A DNA stretch of 64,000 bases, from the NCBI GenBank assembly GCA_965261535.1, contig OZ253469.1, positions 2,170,001 through 2,234,000 on the forward strand, in the 5' to 3' direction. A program made the position numbers and the translations under genes. Origin of the DNA: VXNE01 sp965261535. Lineage in GTDB: Bacteria > Pseudomonadota > Gammaproteobacteria > Pseudomonadales > Azotimanducaceae. The notes beneath the pieces were generated by a model, which was given only the letters and a program-made list of their open reading frames with translations, ran no database searches and was not told the origin of the DNA. This document shows positions 17,129 to 25,591 of this stretch, in pieces (positions within the stretch are counted from its first letter, which is position 1; every line of letters begins with the position of its first letter).

Positions 17129-17912
17129 ATGCTTTAAGGAACTTGTCGTTCACAACCCAACGAAAAAACGCGTATGCGCGCGTCGCCAAATCCATCACCC
17201 GGGTTTCAATATCGCCTGAACCGAATGTCCGAGGTTCGACGAATTCTTGATACACATCAATGTCCAAGAACCACGATGGCGTACTGATGGGTGGCATTAA
17301 GTCTAACTCGTGGGTTTGGTTCGGCGGCATGAACCCCCAGCGTGATGTCATCCGCCCCACATTCGTATCGGCAATCATCTCGCTCAATGTTCGACTAATC
17401 ATCTCTCGGTGCGCGTGATTGTATAGGCCCAATACTTCAGGCCGGACAAATTGCTCTATACGCTCCAAATAGTTGCCGTGAAGGCGGTCAACGTACCTCA
17501 CTCCTATCCGGGTCATGATCCGTGGATTTATCGTTTCCGAAAGCACGTCTGCAACTGACGCAATGCGTCGGGTAAAGTCCTGACGATCGAGGTACGCCCG
17601 CGTCTCAAGCGCGACAAACCCCGTTGTGAGCGACAAGCGCCATTTTCTCGCTCCGTCAAAGAACCGATAATTCGGCGATGTGGTCTGTTTCGCGCCGTCC
17701 GAGCTTAGCTCCAGGACAAGGTTCTGCTCCTGCTGACTCAGCGGATAGTCTGATCTAATTTTCTCTTGAAAATCAGCCACATATTCCGTCTTGGCAATGG
17801 ATAGCACCTCTGGGAACTTGATCTGAACGAGTACGCCCGTAAGCGGCGTATTGGAAAGCGAAACGGTAGGCGGAACCGACCCGTCGAACGGGTTTTCAGT
17901 AGAAAAGGTCAC
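17109..17912 (-). CDS. TIGR04255-like sporadically distributed protein
   Basis: A 267-residue protein that begins its fold with VSLSNTPLTGVLVQIKFPEV, the PL..V...I.FP pattern typical of TIGR04255 proteins. It continues with the family-like stretch from FFDGARKWRLSLTTGFVALE to the following Tyr, then TRIGVRYVDRL and a C-terminal helical region ending MDLATRAYAFFRWVVNDKFL. The family is patchily distributed and its function is unknown. It is the first gene of a three-gene, fully overlapping set on the minus strand. The start GTG/ATG region at 17912 lies next to a plus-strand region containing a broken antitoxin. I read it as the leading gene of an uncharacterised conflict module. Confidence 0.75.
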   Translation of the reverse strand: MTFSTENPFDGSVPPTVSLSNTPLTGVLVQIKFPEVLSIAKTEYVADFQEKIRSDYPLSQQEQNLVLELSSDGAKQTTSPNYRFFDGARKWRLSLTTGFVALETRAYLDRQDFTRRIASVADVLSETINPRIMTRIGVRYVDRLHGNYLERIEQFVRPEVLGLYNHAHREMISRTLSEMIADTNVGRMTSRWGFMPPNQTHELDLMPPISTPSWFLDIDVYQEFVEPRTFGSGDIETRVMDLATRAYAFFRWVVNDKFLKACGAANE

Positions 17913-18039
17913 GTGACGCGGCTCTCACGGGTGTCGTCTGACCATCCTATGGGAAATAATATGGGAAATGAAGTCTCTTGTGGGAAAATCAAGGCGCGCG
18001 CGCGTGCTCCGTGGCATCGACTCAACCGCCTGCAACGCT

Positions 18040-18205
18040 TCAGCCTGTCGTTAGCGCCGCCAACGTCTCGTCAAAGGTATCCGGCGATGCCCCAGACGGG
18101 AACGCTATCAGTTTTCCATTTGACGTGACCACCAGATGCCGTTCTTCCGCAAGCGCTTTCCAGACCGCCACCGATTGCCTGCTGCAACTCGCGAACACTG
18201 ACAGA
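18040..18205 (-). pseudogene. Phd/YefM-type antitoxin remnant, frameshifted
   Basis: On the minus strand, one frame reads SVSVRELQQ (18179-18205). A second frame continues AVWKALAEERHLVVTSNG, then KLIAFPSG and FDETLAAL, to a TGA at 18040-18042. Together these are the N-terminal beta strand and the body of a Phd-type type II antitoxin (VSVRELQQ...HLVVTSNGKPIA in relatives). The join requires a frame change near 18175, so the gene is broken. No toxin gene accompanies it. It is too short for ordinary ORF calling and lies immediately upstream of the three-gene cassette and argD. Confidence 0.6.
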
Positions 18206-18305
18206 ACCGCGTGCCCAATTGTGTAGGCGGCAGCGAGAGGACATCAACCAGACGTCTTCCTGTGGTCAAGCGCGGCTCTACCGCTTCAATCGCGTCGCAA
18301 CGTGC

Positions 18306-18333
18306 TTGAACTGGTGCAAATCGCTGCTACGAT
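18306..18333 (+). promoter_or_regulatory. Predicted sigma70 promoter ahead of argD
   Basis: TTGAAC (18306-18311) and TACGAT (18328-18333) are separated by 16 bases. Transcription would start near 18340, directly before a hairpin with a T-run. Confidence 0.5.
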
Positions 18334-18344
18334 GCTTGTCTGGA

Positions 18345-18375
18345 GGGCAGCATGGTGCTGCCCGCTTTGTTTTTT
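18345..18375 (+). terminator. Intrinsic terminator-like hairpin in the argD leader
   Basis: A perfect 8-bp stem GGGCAGCA/TGCTGCCC with a 3-base loop is followed by GCTTTGTTTTTT. It lies between the predicted promoter and the argD ATG, about 70 bases before the gene. It may act as a 5'-end attenuator, or simply terminate transcription arriving from the left. Confidence 0.6.
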
Positions 18376-18444
18376 GCCCCGCGCGGGTTTTCGCCACTGG
18401 CGAAGACCTTGGCGTCGCGGCATTTGCAACCGAAGGGTGTATCC

Positions 18445-19608
18445 ATGACCAGCATCATGCCTACCTACAATCGTCTACCCGTGACTTTCGCTCGGGGGCG
18501 CGGGACGCGCCTTTACGACGACGCGGGCAAGGAATACATCGACGCGCTGTGCGGACTCGCTGTCACCGGCCTCGGTCACGCGCATCCCCACGTCACCGAG
18601 GCCATCGCCGCACAGGCGGGCACGCTGATCCACACTTCGAACCTCTATGGCATTGCCGGTCAGGAAAGACTCGCCCAGCGGCTGACAACGCTCTCCGGCA
18701 TGGACAATGTCTTTTTCGGCAACTCCGGCGCGGAAGCGAACGAAGCGGCCATCAAGATTGCGCGGCTATACGGTCACGACCGCGGCATCGCCGTTCCGCA
18801 CACTGTGGTGATGGACAACAGTTTCCACGGCCGCACGATGGCTACGCTGACGGCCACCGGCAACCGCAAGGTCCACGCCGGTTTCGAGCCGTTGCTGGGC
18901 GGCTTCGTCCGCGCGCCCTTCAACGACATCGACGCGGTGCGCAGGATTGCGGAGAACGACGACAGCGTCGTCGCCGTGATGGTCGAACCGATTCTTGGCG
19001 AGGGCGGCATACACATACCCGAGGATGACTACCTGGCGCGCCTGCGGGCGTTGTGTGACGCCAATGACTGGCTGCTGATCCTCGACGAGGTGCAGACGGG
19101 GAACGGCCGCTCGGGCAAGTTCTTCTGCTATCAACACTGCGACATCCTTCCCGACGTGGTCACCACCGCGAAGGGGCTCGGAAACGGCGTCCCCATAGGT
19201 GCCTGCCTCGCTCGCGGCATTGCGTCCGAGATGCTTGTCGCCGGGACCCATGGCTCCACCTTTGGCGGAAACCCGCTGGTCTGCGCGGCGGCGAACGCGG
19301 TTCTCGACGAACTCGAAGGCGGGTTGATCGACCGCGCCGGAGAACTCGGGGCGCACATGCTCGCCGGACTGCGCAACGGTCTGCAGGGCAGCAACAACGT
19401 AAAGGACATCCGCGGCAAGGGACTCCTGTTGGCCGTGGAGCTTGATCGACCGTGCCCGACCATGGTGACGGACGCTATGGGCGCCGGCGTCATTCTGAAT
19501 GTGGCCCAGGAAACCATCGTCCGCCTCCTGCCGCCGTTGATCCTCTCTGACGACGAAGCGGACCAGGTCGTCGCCACCGTCGTCCGTCTCGTCAAAGCAA
19601 TGGCATGA
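18445..19608 (+). CDS. argD: Acetylornithine aminotransferase
   Basis: A 387-residue class III PLP aminotransferase. LPVTFARGRGTRLYDDAGKEYIDALCGLAVTGLGH is the family start. FFGNSGAEANEAAIKIAR, DEVQTGNGRSGKFFCYQ, and the PLP lysine in TTAKGLGNGVPIGACLA all match ArgD. It converts N-acetylglutamate semialdehyde to N-acetylornithine. The ATG at 18445 is chosen; the reading frame extends 31 codons upstream, but that part passes through the leader hairpin. argF follows after four bases, forming an arginine operon. Confidence 0.93.
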   Translation: MTSIMPTYNRLPVTFARGRGTRLYDDAGKEYIDALCGLAVTGLGHAHPHVTEAIAAQAGTLIHTSNLYGIAGQERLAQRLTTLSGMDNVFFGNSGAEANEAAIKIARLYGHDRGIAVPHTVVMDNSFHGRTMATLTATGNRKVHAGFEPLLGGFVRAPFNDIDAVRRIAENDDSVVAVMVEPILGEGGIHIPEDDYLARLRALCDANDWLLILDEVQTGNGRSGKFFCYQHCDILPDVVTTAKGLGNGVPIGACLARGIASEMLVAGTHGSTFGGNPLVCAAANAVLDELEGGLIDRAGELGAHMLAGLRNGLQGSNNVKDIRGKGLLLAVELDRPCPTMVTDAMGAGVILNVAQETIVRLLPPLILSDDEADQVVATVVRLVKAMA

Positions 19609-19612
19609 GGCC

Positions 19613-20518
19613 ATGCAAGCGCGACATTTGCTGACCTTAAGGGATTTCAGTCCCGAAGAACTCGGCCAGATCGTTTCGCGCGCCGCGGAACTGAAACATC
19701 TCCACGCGGCCGGCACCGCGTGGCGGCCCCTCAAGGGCAAGACTCTCGCCATGGTCTTCGGGCTCAGTTCAACCCGCACCAGGGTGGCATTCGAAACCGG
19801 TATGCACCAGCTCGGGGGACACGCCATCAACCTGGGACCGCAAGATTCCCAGTTAGGGCGGGGAGAACCCGTCGAAGACACGGCACGCGTGCTTTCCGAA
19901 ATGGTCGACGTCGTGATGATCCGGACCTTCAGCCACGACGATGTCACGGCGTTCGCGCGCGCGTCGAGCGTGCCGGTCATCAACGGCATGAGCTCCCGTT
20001 TCCACCCGTGCCAGTTGCTCGCCGACATGCAGACCTATGAGGAGGTGCGGGGGCGAACCATCGAAGGACGTACGGTCGCCTTCGTCGGCGACGGCCACAA
20101 CATGTGCCACTCCTATATCAATGCTGCCAGGCAGTTCCGTTTTCGTCTGAAGATCGCCGCGCCCGAATCCCATCGGCCGGACAACGACCTGCTCGCAGAC
20201 ACCGACAACGCGGAGTTGGTCGAGAGTCCCCGCGCCGCCGTGGAAAACGCCGATCTCGTGGTTACCGACGTCTGGTCTTCCATGGGTCACGACGAAGAGG
20301 CCGAACAACGCCGCAACGCCTTCGACGGCTACCAGGTGAACCCCGCGCTGCTGGATTTCGCAAACGAAGACGCGATCTTCATGCACTGCCTGCCCGCGCA
20401 CAGGGGCGAGGAAATCAGCGACGACCTGTTCGATGACCCTCGATCCGTCGTGTTCACGGAGGCCGGCAATCGACTGCATTCGCAAAAGGCGCTGCTCGAG
20501 TTCCTGCTCGCAGGCTAG
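19613..20518 (+). CDS. argF: Ornithine carbamoyltransferase
   Basis: A 301-residue transcarbamylase. The carbamoyl-phosphate site SSTRTRVAFETGMHQLGG is at residues 49-66. FHPCQLLADMQT is the second conserved block, and HCLPAHRGEEI (around residue 262) carries the catalytic cysteine. It makes citrulline from ornithine and carbamoyl phosphate and is the natural partner of the argD gene immediately upstream. Its TAG stop is followed at once by a degenerate copy of the dispersed repeat shared with the convergent pilT gene. Confidence 0.95.
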   Translation: MQARHLLTLRDFSPEELGQIVSRAAELKHLHAAGTAWRPLKGKTLAMVFGLSSTRTRVAFETGMHQLGGHAINLGPQDSQLGRGEPVEDTARVLSEMVDVVMIRTFSHDDVTAFARASSVPVINGMSSRFHPCQLLADMQTYEEVRGRTIEGRTVAFVGDGHNMCHSYINAARQFRFRLKIAAPESHRPDNDLLADTDNAELVESPRAAVENADLVVTDVWSSMGHDEEAEQRRNAFDGYQVNPALLDFANEDAIFMHCLPAHRGEEISDDLFDDPRSVVFTEAGNRLHSQKALLEFLLAG

Positions 20519-20520
20519 CG

Positions 20521-20542
20521 GCCTGGTGCAATGTCCGGGTCA
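20521..20542 (-). repeat. Degenerate dispersed repeat between argF and pilT
   Basis: Read on the minus strand it begins TGACCCGGACATTGCACCAG, against TAGCCCGGATATTGCACCAA in the standard copies. The first three bases are the pilT stop TGA. Confidence 0.55.
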
Positions 20543-21607
20543 GATGTCCTCCGGTATCCGCGCCTTCGCGCGCGCCGCTTCGGGTGACACGATCCCCCGT
20601 TGCACGAGGCCGCGCAGGCATTGATCGAGCGTCCGCATGCCGACAGCCGCACCGGTCTGCAAGACCGAAACCATTTGCGCCGTCTTGTCTTCCCGAATCA
20701 GGTTGCGTATCGCCGGCGTCGCCAGCATCACTTCATGGGCGGCTACGCGACCGCCGCTCCTCGCCTTGAGCAACGTCTGCGAGACAACCGCATGAAGCGA
20801 CTCCGACAACGCGGAACGGACCATGTTCCTTTCCCCCGCCGGAAAGGCGTCAACAATGCGGTCGACGGTCTTGGCGGCAGACGCGGTATGCAACGTGCCG
20901 AACACCAGGTGTCCGGTTTCCGCCGCGGTCAATGCCAACCCGATCGTTTCCACGTCGCGCATCTCGCCCACCAGAATGATGTCGGGGTCTTCCCGGAGCG
21001 CGGAACGCAACGCCGCGCTGAACCCCGTGGTGTCGCGAAGCACTTCGCGCTGGGTGACGAGGCATGAGCGGCTGGCGTGCACGAACTCGATCGGATCCTC
21101 GATGCTGAGGATGTGATCCCGGCGATTGTCGTTGATGCAGTCGATCATCGCCGCCAGCGTCGTGCTCTTGCCGGAACCGGTCGGACCGGTAACCAGCACC
21201 AGACCCCGCGGCGCCATGGCGATCTCCCTGAACACCGGCGCCAGGTTCAGTTCGTCCATCGTCGGGACCTTCGATGGAATCACCCGGAATGCGGCGCCCG
21301 CGCCGCGGTTGTGGTGGTACGCGTTGACGCGAAAGCGACCGATGTCACTTGCTTCGAATGCGAAGTCGGTTTCAAGTGACTTTTCGAACGCCTCCCGAGA
21401 CCTTCTGTTCATGACCGCGCCGAGCATCGCGCGGATCCCGCAGTCAGGAACGCACTCTTCATCCAGGCGCTGCAACTCGCCGTCGACGCGGATCATGGGA
21501 GACAATCCTGCGGACAGATGCAGATCCGAGGCGCCGGCAGCGATGGCGCGGGAAAGTAGATCGGTGATTTCCACGCGCGCGAATGCTCGAGTTGCCACAA
21601 ATGCCAT
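20540..21607 (-). CDS. pilT: Type IV pilus retraction ATPase PilT
   Basis: A 355-residue secretion-superfamily ATPase. VEITDLLSRAIAAGASDLHLSAG is the PilT N-terminus. VTGPTGSGKSTTLAA is Walker A, DPDIILVGEMRD is Walker B, and GHLVFGTLHTASAAKTVDRI is the His box. AIRNLIRE near residue 315 is the PilT-specific motif that distinguishes it from PilB. It powers retraction of type IV pili. The start is uncertain: ATG at 21607 is used here, and GTG at 21574 would give a tighter fit to other PilTs. No pilU follows. It is divergent from the yggS operon. Confidence 0.92.
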   Translation of the reverse strand: MAFVATRAFARVEITDLLSRAIAAGASDLHLSAGLSPMIRVDGELQRLDEECVPDCGIRAMLGAVMNRRSREAFEKSLETDFAFEASDIGRFRVNAYHHNRGAGAAFRVIPSKVPTMDELNLAPVFREIAMAPRGLVLVTGPTGSGKSTTLAAMIDCINDNRRDHILSIEDPIEFVHASRSCLVTQREVLRDTTGFSAALRSALREDPDIILVGEMRDVETIGLALTAAETGHLVFGTLHTASAAKTVDRIVDAFPAGERNMVRSALSESLHAVVSQTLLKARSGGRVAAHEVMLATPAIRNLIREDKTAQMVSVLQTGAAVGMRTLDQCLRGLVQRGIVSPEAARAKARIPEDI

Positions 21608-21692
21608 TTGACCAGCGAAGTATCCGCAGCCGAGTCCGCGAGGCATATGGACAATCTCTGCAATCGCGCGCGGCTGGTGCTTAAATTGCGTC

Positions 21693-22388
21693 GTGAACAC
21701 TAGCCCATCGATCAAGGACTCAGTCGCCTGCGTTGAGCACGCCATCGCGCGCGCGGCGTTGCGCTCTGGCCGATCGGGCGCCGACGTATGCCTGCTTGCC
21801 GTGTCGAAAACGCGCTCGGCCGAAGAAATCGCGGCTGCCGCCGATGTGGGCGTTCGCCACTTCGGCGAAAACTACTTGCAGGAAGCGCTGCCCAAGCTGC
21901 GGTTTCTCGCCGGGCGCGACATCACCTGGCACTTCATCGGCACCGTGCAGTCCAACAAGACGCGCGATATTGCGCGAAACTTTCATTGGGTGCATACGCT
22001 TGATCGAAAGAAGATCGCCGAGCGATTAAACTCCAGCCGCGCGGGACTGACCCCGCTTGAGGTCTGTATCGAAGTCAACATCGATGACGAGCCGCAGAAA
22101 TCCGGCATCGCATCGAACGCCATCGGCGAACTCATCGATACAATACGCCGCCTCCAACACCTGCGACTGCGGGGATTGATGGCTATACCGGCGCCCAGGG
22201 AGGACATGCAATCGATGCGCGACAGCTTTTCGCTAACAGCGGAATTGTTCGACCGCCACCGACCGCTCGGCGGACCCCATTGGGACACGCTGTCCATGGG
22301 CATGAGCGGCGACTTTGGCGCGGCCATCGAGGAAGGCGCTACTTGCGTGCGTATAGGCACGGCGATTTTCGGACCGAGGAACGCATGA
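21693..22388 (+). CDS. yggS: YggS-type PLP homeostasis protein
   Basis: A 231-residue single-domain PLP protein of the alanine racemase fold. The PLP lysine is in VCLLAVSKTRSAEEIAAA. HFGENYLQEALPK, WHFIGTVQSNKTRDIA and LSMGMSGDFGAAIEEGAT are all family hallmarks. It buffers pyridoxal phosphate and has no known turnover. The GTG at 21693 is the likely start. pilT is divergent and proC overlaps its stop by four bases, the standard pilT / yggS-proC-yggT arrangement of gammaproteobacteria. Confidence 0.93.
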   Translation: MNTSPSIKDSVACVEHAIARAALRSGRSGADVCLLAVSKTRSAEEIAAAADVGVRHFGENYLQEALPKLRFLAGRDITWHFIGTVQSNKTRDIARNFHWVHTLDRKKIAERLNSSRAGLTPLEVCIEVNIDDEPQKSGIASNAIGELIDTIRRLQHLRLRGLMAIPAPREDMQSMRDSFSLTAELFDRHRPLGGPHWDTLSMGMSGDFGAAIEEGATCVRIGTAIFGPRNA

Positions 22389-23206
22389 AACGTATCGCTT
22401 TCATCGGCGGCGGCAACATGGCGTTCGCCCTCGTCGGCGGTTTGCGCGCGGCGAACGACCCGGAAAGCGGTATGCCCGGCCCACCGCTGGATATCGTCGT
22501 CGCCGACCCGATACCGAGCCAGCTCACCCGTTTCGATGGCGTATCGACCACACAAGCCAATGCCGTCGCGGTCGATTCCGCAGACGCCGTGGTGCTGGCC
22601 GTGAAGCCCCAGGTACTTCGAGAGGTTGTCACAGCACTTTCCTTGACCGACCGCCAACTCGTCATATCCATCGCAGCGGGCGTGCCCATCAAGGCGATCG
22701 CCCGATGGACATCCGCGGAACAACCGATCGTGAGGTGCATGCCGAACACGCCAGCGTTATTGCGGGCGGGCATATCCGGACTGACCGCGAATCGCTTCGT
22801 CGACCCCGACATGAGGGCCTTGGCCGAGCGGATTCTGTCCGCGGCCGGCCAGGTTGTCTGGTTCGACGATGAGGACAGTCTGCACGCGGTGACCGCCCTG
22901 TCCGGCAGCGGGCCAGCCTACGCGTTCTACCTGCTCGAAAGCATGATCGAAGCGGGCGTCGAACTCGGCCTGGACCCGGCTACCGCCGATCAGCTTGCGA
23001 CCGCCACGGTGCTCGGCGCCGCTCGCATGGCCGAAGCCGACAGTGTCGGGCCCGGAGTTCTGCGCGACCGTGTGACCTCTCCGGGTGGCACTACGGAACG
23101 TGCCATATCTATACTTGAATCAGCCCGGATTCGGGCGAAGTTCAAAAGGGCGATCCAGGCCGCCTGCCAGCGGTCGCGAGAGCTCGCGGAAGAGTTCGGC
23201 AACTAG
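22385..23206 (+). CDS. proC: Pyrroline-5-carboxylate reductase
   Basis: A 273-residue NAD(P)H enzyme performing the last step of proline synthesis. The Rossmann start RIAFIGGGNMAFALVGGL is at residues 3-20. VKPQVLREVV, RCMPNTPALLRAGISGL and ALSGSGPAYAFYLLE mark the dinucleotide and dimer regions. The C-terminus has TSPGGTTERAISILE. The ATG overlaps the yggS TGA, so translation is coupled. yggT follows after 14 bases. Confidence 0.95.
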   Translation: MKRIAFIGGGNMAFALVGGLRAANDPESGMPGPPLDIVVADPIPSQLTRFDGVSTTQANAVAVDSADAVVLAVKPQVLREVVTALSLTDRQLVISIAAGVPIKAIARWTSAEQPIVRCMPNTPALLRAGISGLTANRFVDPDMRALAERILSAAGQVVWFDDEDSLHAVTALSGSGPAYAFYLLESMIEAGVELGLDPATADQLATATVLGAARMAEADSVGPGVLRDRVTSPGGTTERAISILESARIRAKFKRAIQAACQRSRELAEEFGN

Positions 23207-23220
23207 AACGGCGGGGAAGC

Positions 23221-23820
23221 ATGAGCGGTCCGATTGCATTCATCATTCAATATTTGCTGAGCGCGGTCTCGGTGCTTTTTCTGGTGCGCTTCATTTTGCA
23301 AGCGACGCACGCAGACTTCTTCAACCCCATTTCCCAGGGCGTCATCCGGTACACCGATCCGGTACTGAATCCCTTGAGGAAGGTGATACCAATCTACAAG
23401 AATCTCGATCTTGCCGCTTTCTTCGCCACCTGGGTGACGTGCGCGGCGACAATCGGCGGGGTTGCCGCGATGACCGGACGCTACGACAACGCGGTCGTTG
23501 TGGAATTGTTGCAATCGCTGGGGCTCGCGATGGGCGCCGTGGTCGCCGGTGTCTATCGGACGTTCGATCTGTTCCTGTATTTCTATTGGATCGCCATCTT
23601 CGCGATGATCATCATCTCCTTTCTTGCGCCCACCACTTACAATCCGGTCACCTCCCTCCTGCGCGATATCTGCGAGCCGGTGCTCGCGCCAGCGCGCCGA
23701 TTGCTGCCGGTGATGGGCGGTCTCGACCTGTCTCCCCTGATCGTATTTCTCGTAATCGGGTTGCTGCAGCAATATCTTTTGCCAGGTTTGTTCGGGACGC
23801 TCTTCGGCGGCGGTCCGTAG
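23221..23820 (+). CDS. yggT: YggT family integral membrane protein
   Basis: A 199-residue protein with two copies of the YGGT domain, each built of hydrophobic helices followed by a conserved polar stretch. Copy 1 contains FFNPISQGVIRYTDPVLNPL, copy 2 TYNPVTSLLRDICEPVLAPA. The family is associated with osmotic shock tolerance and chromosome/division-related phenotypes, but the biochemical function is not settled. Its place after proC is typical. Confidence 0.9.
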   Translation: MSGPIAFIIQYLLSAVSVLFLVRFILQATHADFFNPISQGVIRYTDPVLNPLRKVIPIYKNLDLAAFFATWVTCAATIGGVAAMTGRYDNAVVVELLQSLGLAMGAVVAGVYRTFDLFLYFYWIAIFAMIIISFLAPTTYNPVTSLLRDICEPVLAPARRLLPVMGGLDLSPLIVFLVIGLLQQYLLPGLFGTLFGGGP

Positions 23821-23852
23821 CCGCCTCGTCACTCAAGTCAGAGATAGCGACC

Positions 23853-24995
23853 GTGAAAGCCTTGCCTCCCAATTCGGTCGGCGTGGTTGTTCCCGAGACC
23901 GCGCATTTCGGTCCAATCGATCTGCAATGCGGCGTCCGACTACCGCATTTCGAAATCGTCTACGAGACCTACGGAAAGCTGAATGCGGACAAATCCAACG
24001 CTGTTTTGATCTGTCATGCCCTGTCGGGACACCATCACGCGGCCGGCTTTCGCAGCATGGACGACGACAAGCCGGGGTGGTGGGATGTGTGCATTGGTCC
24101 CGGCAAACCTATCGATACCAACCGTTGCTTCGTCCTCAGTCTGAACAACCTCGGCGGATGTCATGGCAGCACCGGGCCACGCTCCATCGATCCCGCAACC
24201 GGGGATCCTTACGGACCGGCGTTTCCCACCGTGACAGTCAAGGACTGGGTGCTAACACAGGCCATGCTCGCCGACACCCTGGGAATTCGGACCTTCGCCG
24301 CGGTTGCCGGCGGCAGCCTGGGCGGGATGCAGGCCATGCAGTGGGCCATGGATTTTCCGGACCGCGTGCGACACGCGCTGTTGATCGCTTGCGCGTCGAA
24401 ACTCTCCGCGCAGAATATCGCCTTCAACGAGATCGCGCGCCAGGCCATCGTCACCGACCCCGAGTACCACGACGGGAACTACATCAAGGTCGGATCAAAC
24501 CCCGACGTCGGACTGCGCCTGGCGCGCATGCTCGGCCACGTGACCTATCTCTCGGACGACAGCATGGGGGACAGGTTCGGGCGGGAACTCAAATCCGGCG
24601 ACATCGCGTCCGGACATAATGTCGAGTTCCAGGTGGAGAGTTATCTTCGCCATCAGGGTCACACTTTTTCGAAGGTCTTCGACGCCAATACGTATCTCTT
24701 GATGACCCGCGCCCTGGATTACTTCGATCCCGCCCGGGATTGTGGCGACGACCTTGTCAAGGCACTGGGTCGTGCCTCGTGCAAGTTTCTGGTCATCTCC
24801 TTCTCGACCGACTGGCGCTTCGCTCCCCGACGATCGGACGAAATCATCGACGCACTGATCGCAGCGCGCAAGGACGTGGTCGGGGCCACCATCGACGCTT
24901 CCCACGGGCACGACTCCTTCCTCCTCCCGGTACCACGATACCTGGAGGTCCTGTCGGCGTACCTCGACCGCGTCGCGTCGGAGTGCGGCCAATGA
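23853..24995 (+). CDS. metX: Homoserine O-acyltransferase MetX
   Basis: A 380-residue alpha/beta-hydrolase enzyme that acylates homoserine on the way to methionine. The nucleophile elbow is AVAGGSLGGMQAMQWA. CHALSGHHHAAG and NNLGGCHGSTGP are the substrate/oxyanion regions. The Asp and His of the triad are in FSTDWRFAPRRSDEI and ASHGHDSFLL. Whether it uses acetyl-CoA or succinyl-CoA cannot be decided by eye; proteobacterial MetX enzymes paired with MetW include both kinds. The GTG start at 23853 is inferred. The stop overlaps metW. Confidence 0.93.
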   Translation: MKALPPNSVGVVVPETAHFGPIDLQCGVRLPHFEIVYETYGKLNADKSNAVLICHALSGHHHAAGFRSMDDDKPGWWDVCIGPGKPIDTNRCFVLSLNNLGGCHGSTGPRSIDPATGDPYGPAFPTVTVKDWVLTQAMLADTLGIRTFAAVAGGSLGGMQAMQWAMDFPDRVRHALLIACASKLSAQNIAFNEIARQAIVTDPEYHDGNYIKVGSNPDVGLRLARMLGHVTYLSDDSMGDRFGRELKSGDIASGHNVEFQVESYLRHQGHTFSKVFDANTYLLMTRALDYFDPARDCGDDLVKALGRASCKFLVISFSTDWRFAPRRSDEIIDALIAARKDVVGATIDASHGHDSFLLPVPRYLEVLSAYLDRVASECGQ

Positions 24996-25591
24996 GGGAG
25001 GACCTCCGCATCATCGCCGACCTGATCGAACCCGGCGCGCGCGTGCTCGACCTTGGATGCGGCAACGGCGAATTGCTGGCGCACCTGCAGTCGAACAAGG
25101 ACGTGCGCGGCTATGGTATGGACATCGATCCGCACCGGATCAATGCCTGCATCACCGCGGGCGTGAACGTCATAGAGCACGACCTGAACGATGGTCTGGC
25201 GAGGTTCCCGGATTCGAGCTTCGACATGGTGGTCATGACGGAAACCCTCCAGGCCGTGCGGGCACCCGACCAGTTGCTGGAAGAGATGCTTCGAATAGGC
25301 GGCGAGTGCATCGTGACGTTTCCCAACTTCGGTCATTGGGTATGCCGCCTGTGGCTGGCGACGCGTGGCCGCATGCCGATGGCCGAACACCTGCCCCACA
25401 ACTGGTACGACACGCCAAATATTCACCTGTGCACCTTCGCCGACTTCGAGCTGCTGTGCCTGAACATGGGCATTACCATCATCGAACGCTTTGCCGTGGA
25501 TCGCTTCTATCGCAGTCACCGTCTGATCAACCGCATCCCGAACCTCTTCGGCAGCACGGCGTTCTACCGCCTGGGACGCACCGGCAAATGA
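24992..25591 (+). CDS. metW: Methionine biosynthesis protein MetW
   Basis: A 199-residue class I SAM-methyltransferase fold protein. The SAM motif is RVLDLGCGNGELLAHL near residue 18, with GMDIDPHRI after it. EHDLNDGLARFPDSSFDMVVMTETLQAV and FPNFGHWVCRLWLATRGRMP are typical MetW sequences. It is thought to support or stimulate MetX; its own methyl acceptor is unknown. It overlaps metX (ATGA) and the DUF4426 gene (ATGA), giving a tight operon. Confidence 0.93.
   Translation: MREDLRIIADLIEPGARVLDLGCGNGELLAHLQSNKDVRGYGMDIDPHRINACITAGVNVIEHDLNDGLARFPDSSFDMVVMTETLQAVRAPDQLLEEMLRIGGECIVTFPNFGHWVCRLWLATRGRMPMAEHLPHNWYDTPNIHLCTFADFELLCLNMGITIIERFAVDRFYRSHRLINRIPNLFGSTAFYRLGRTGK

Noticed and set aside
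18766..20028. 420-residue minus-strand frame across argD-argF
   Set aside because: Antisense shadow; argD and argF are unambiguous.
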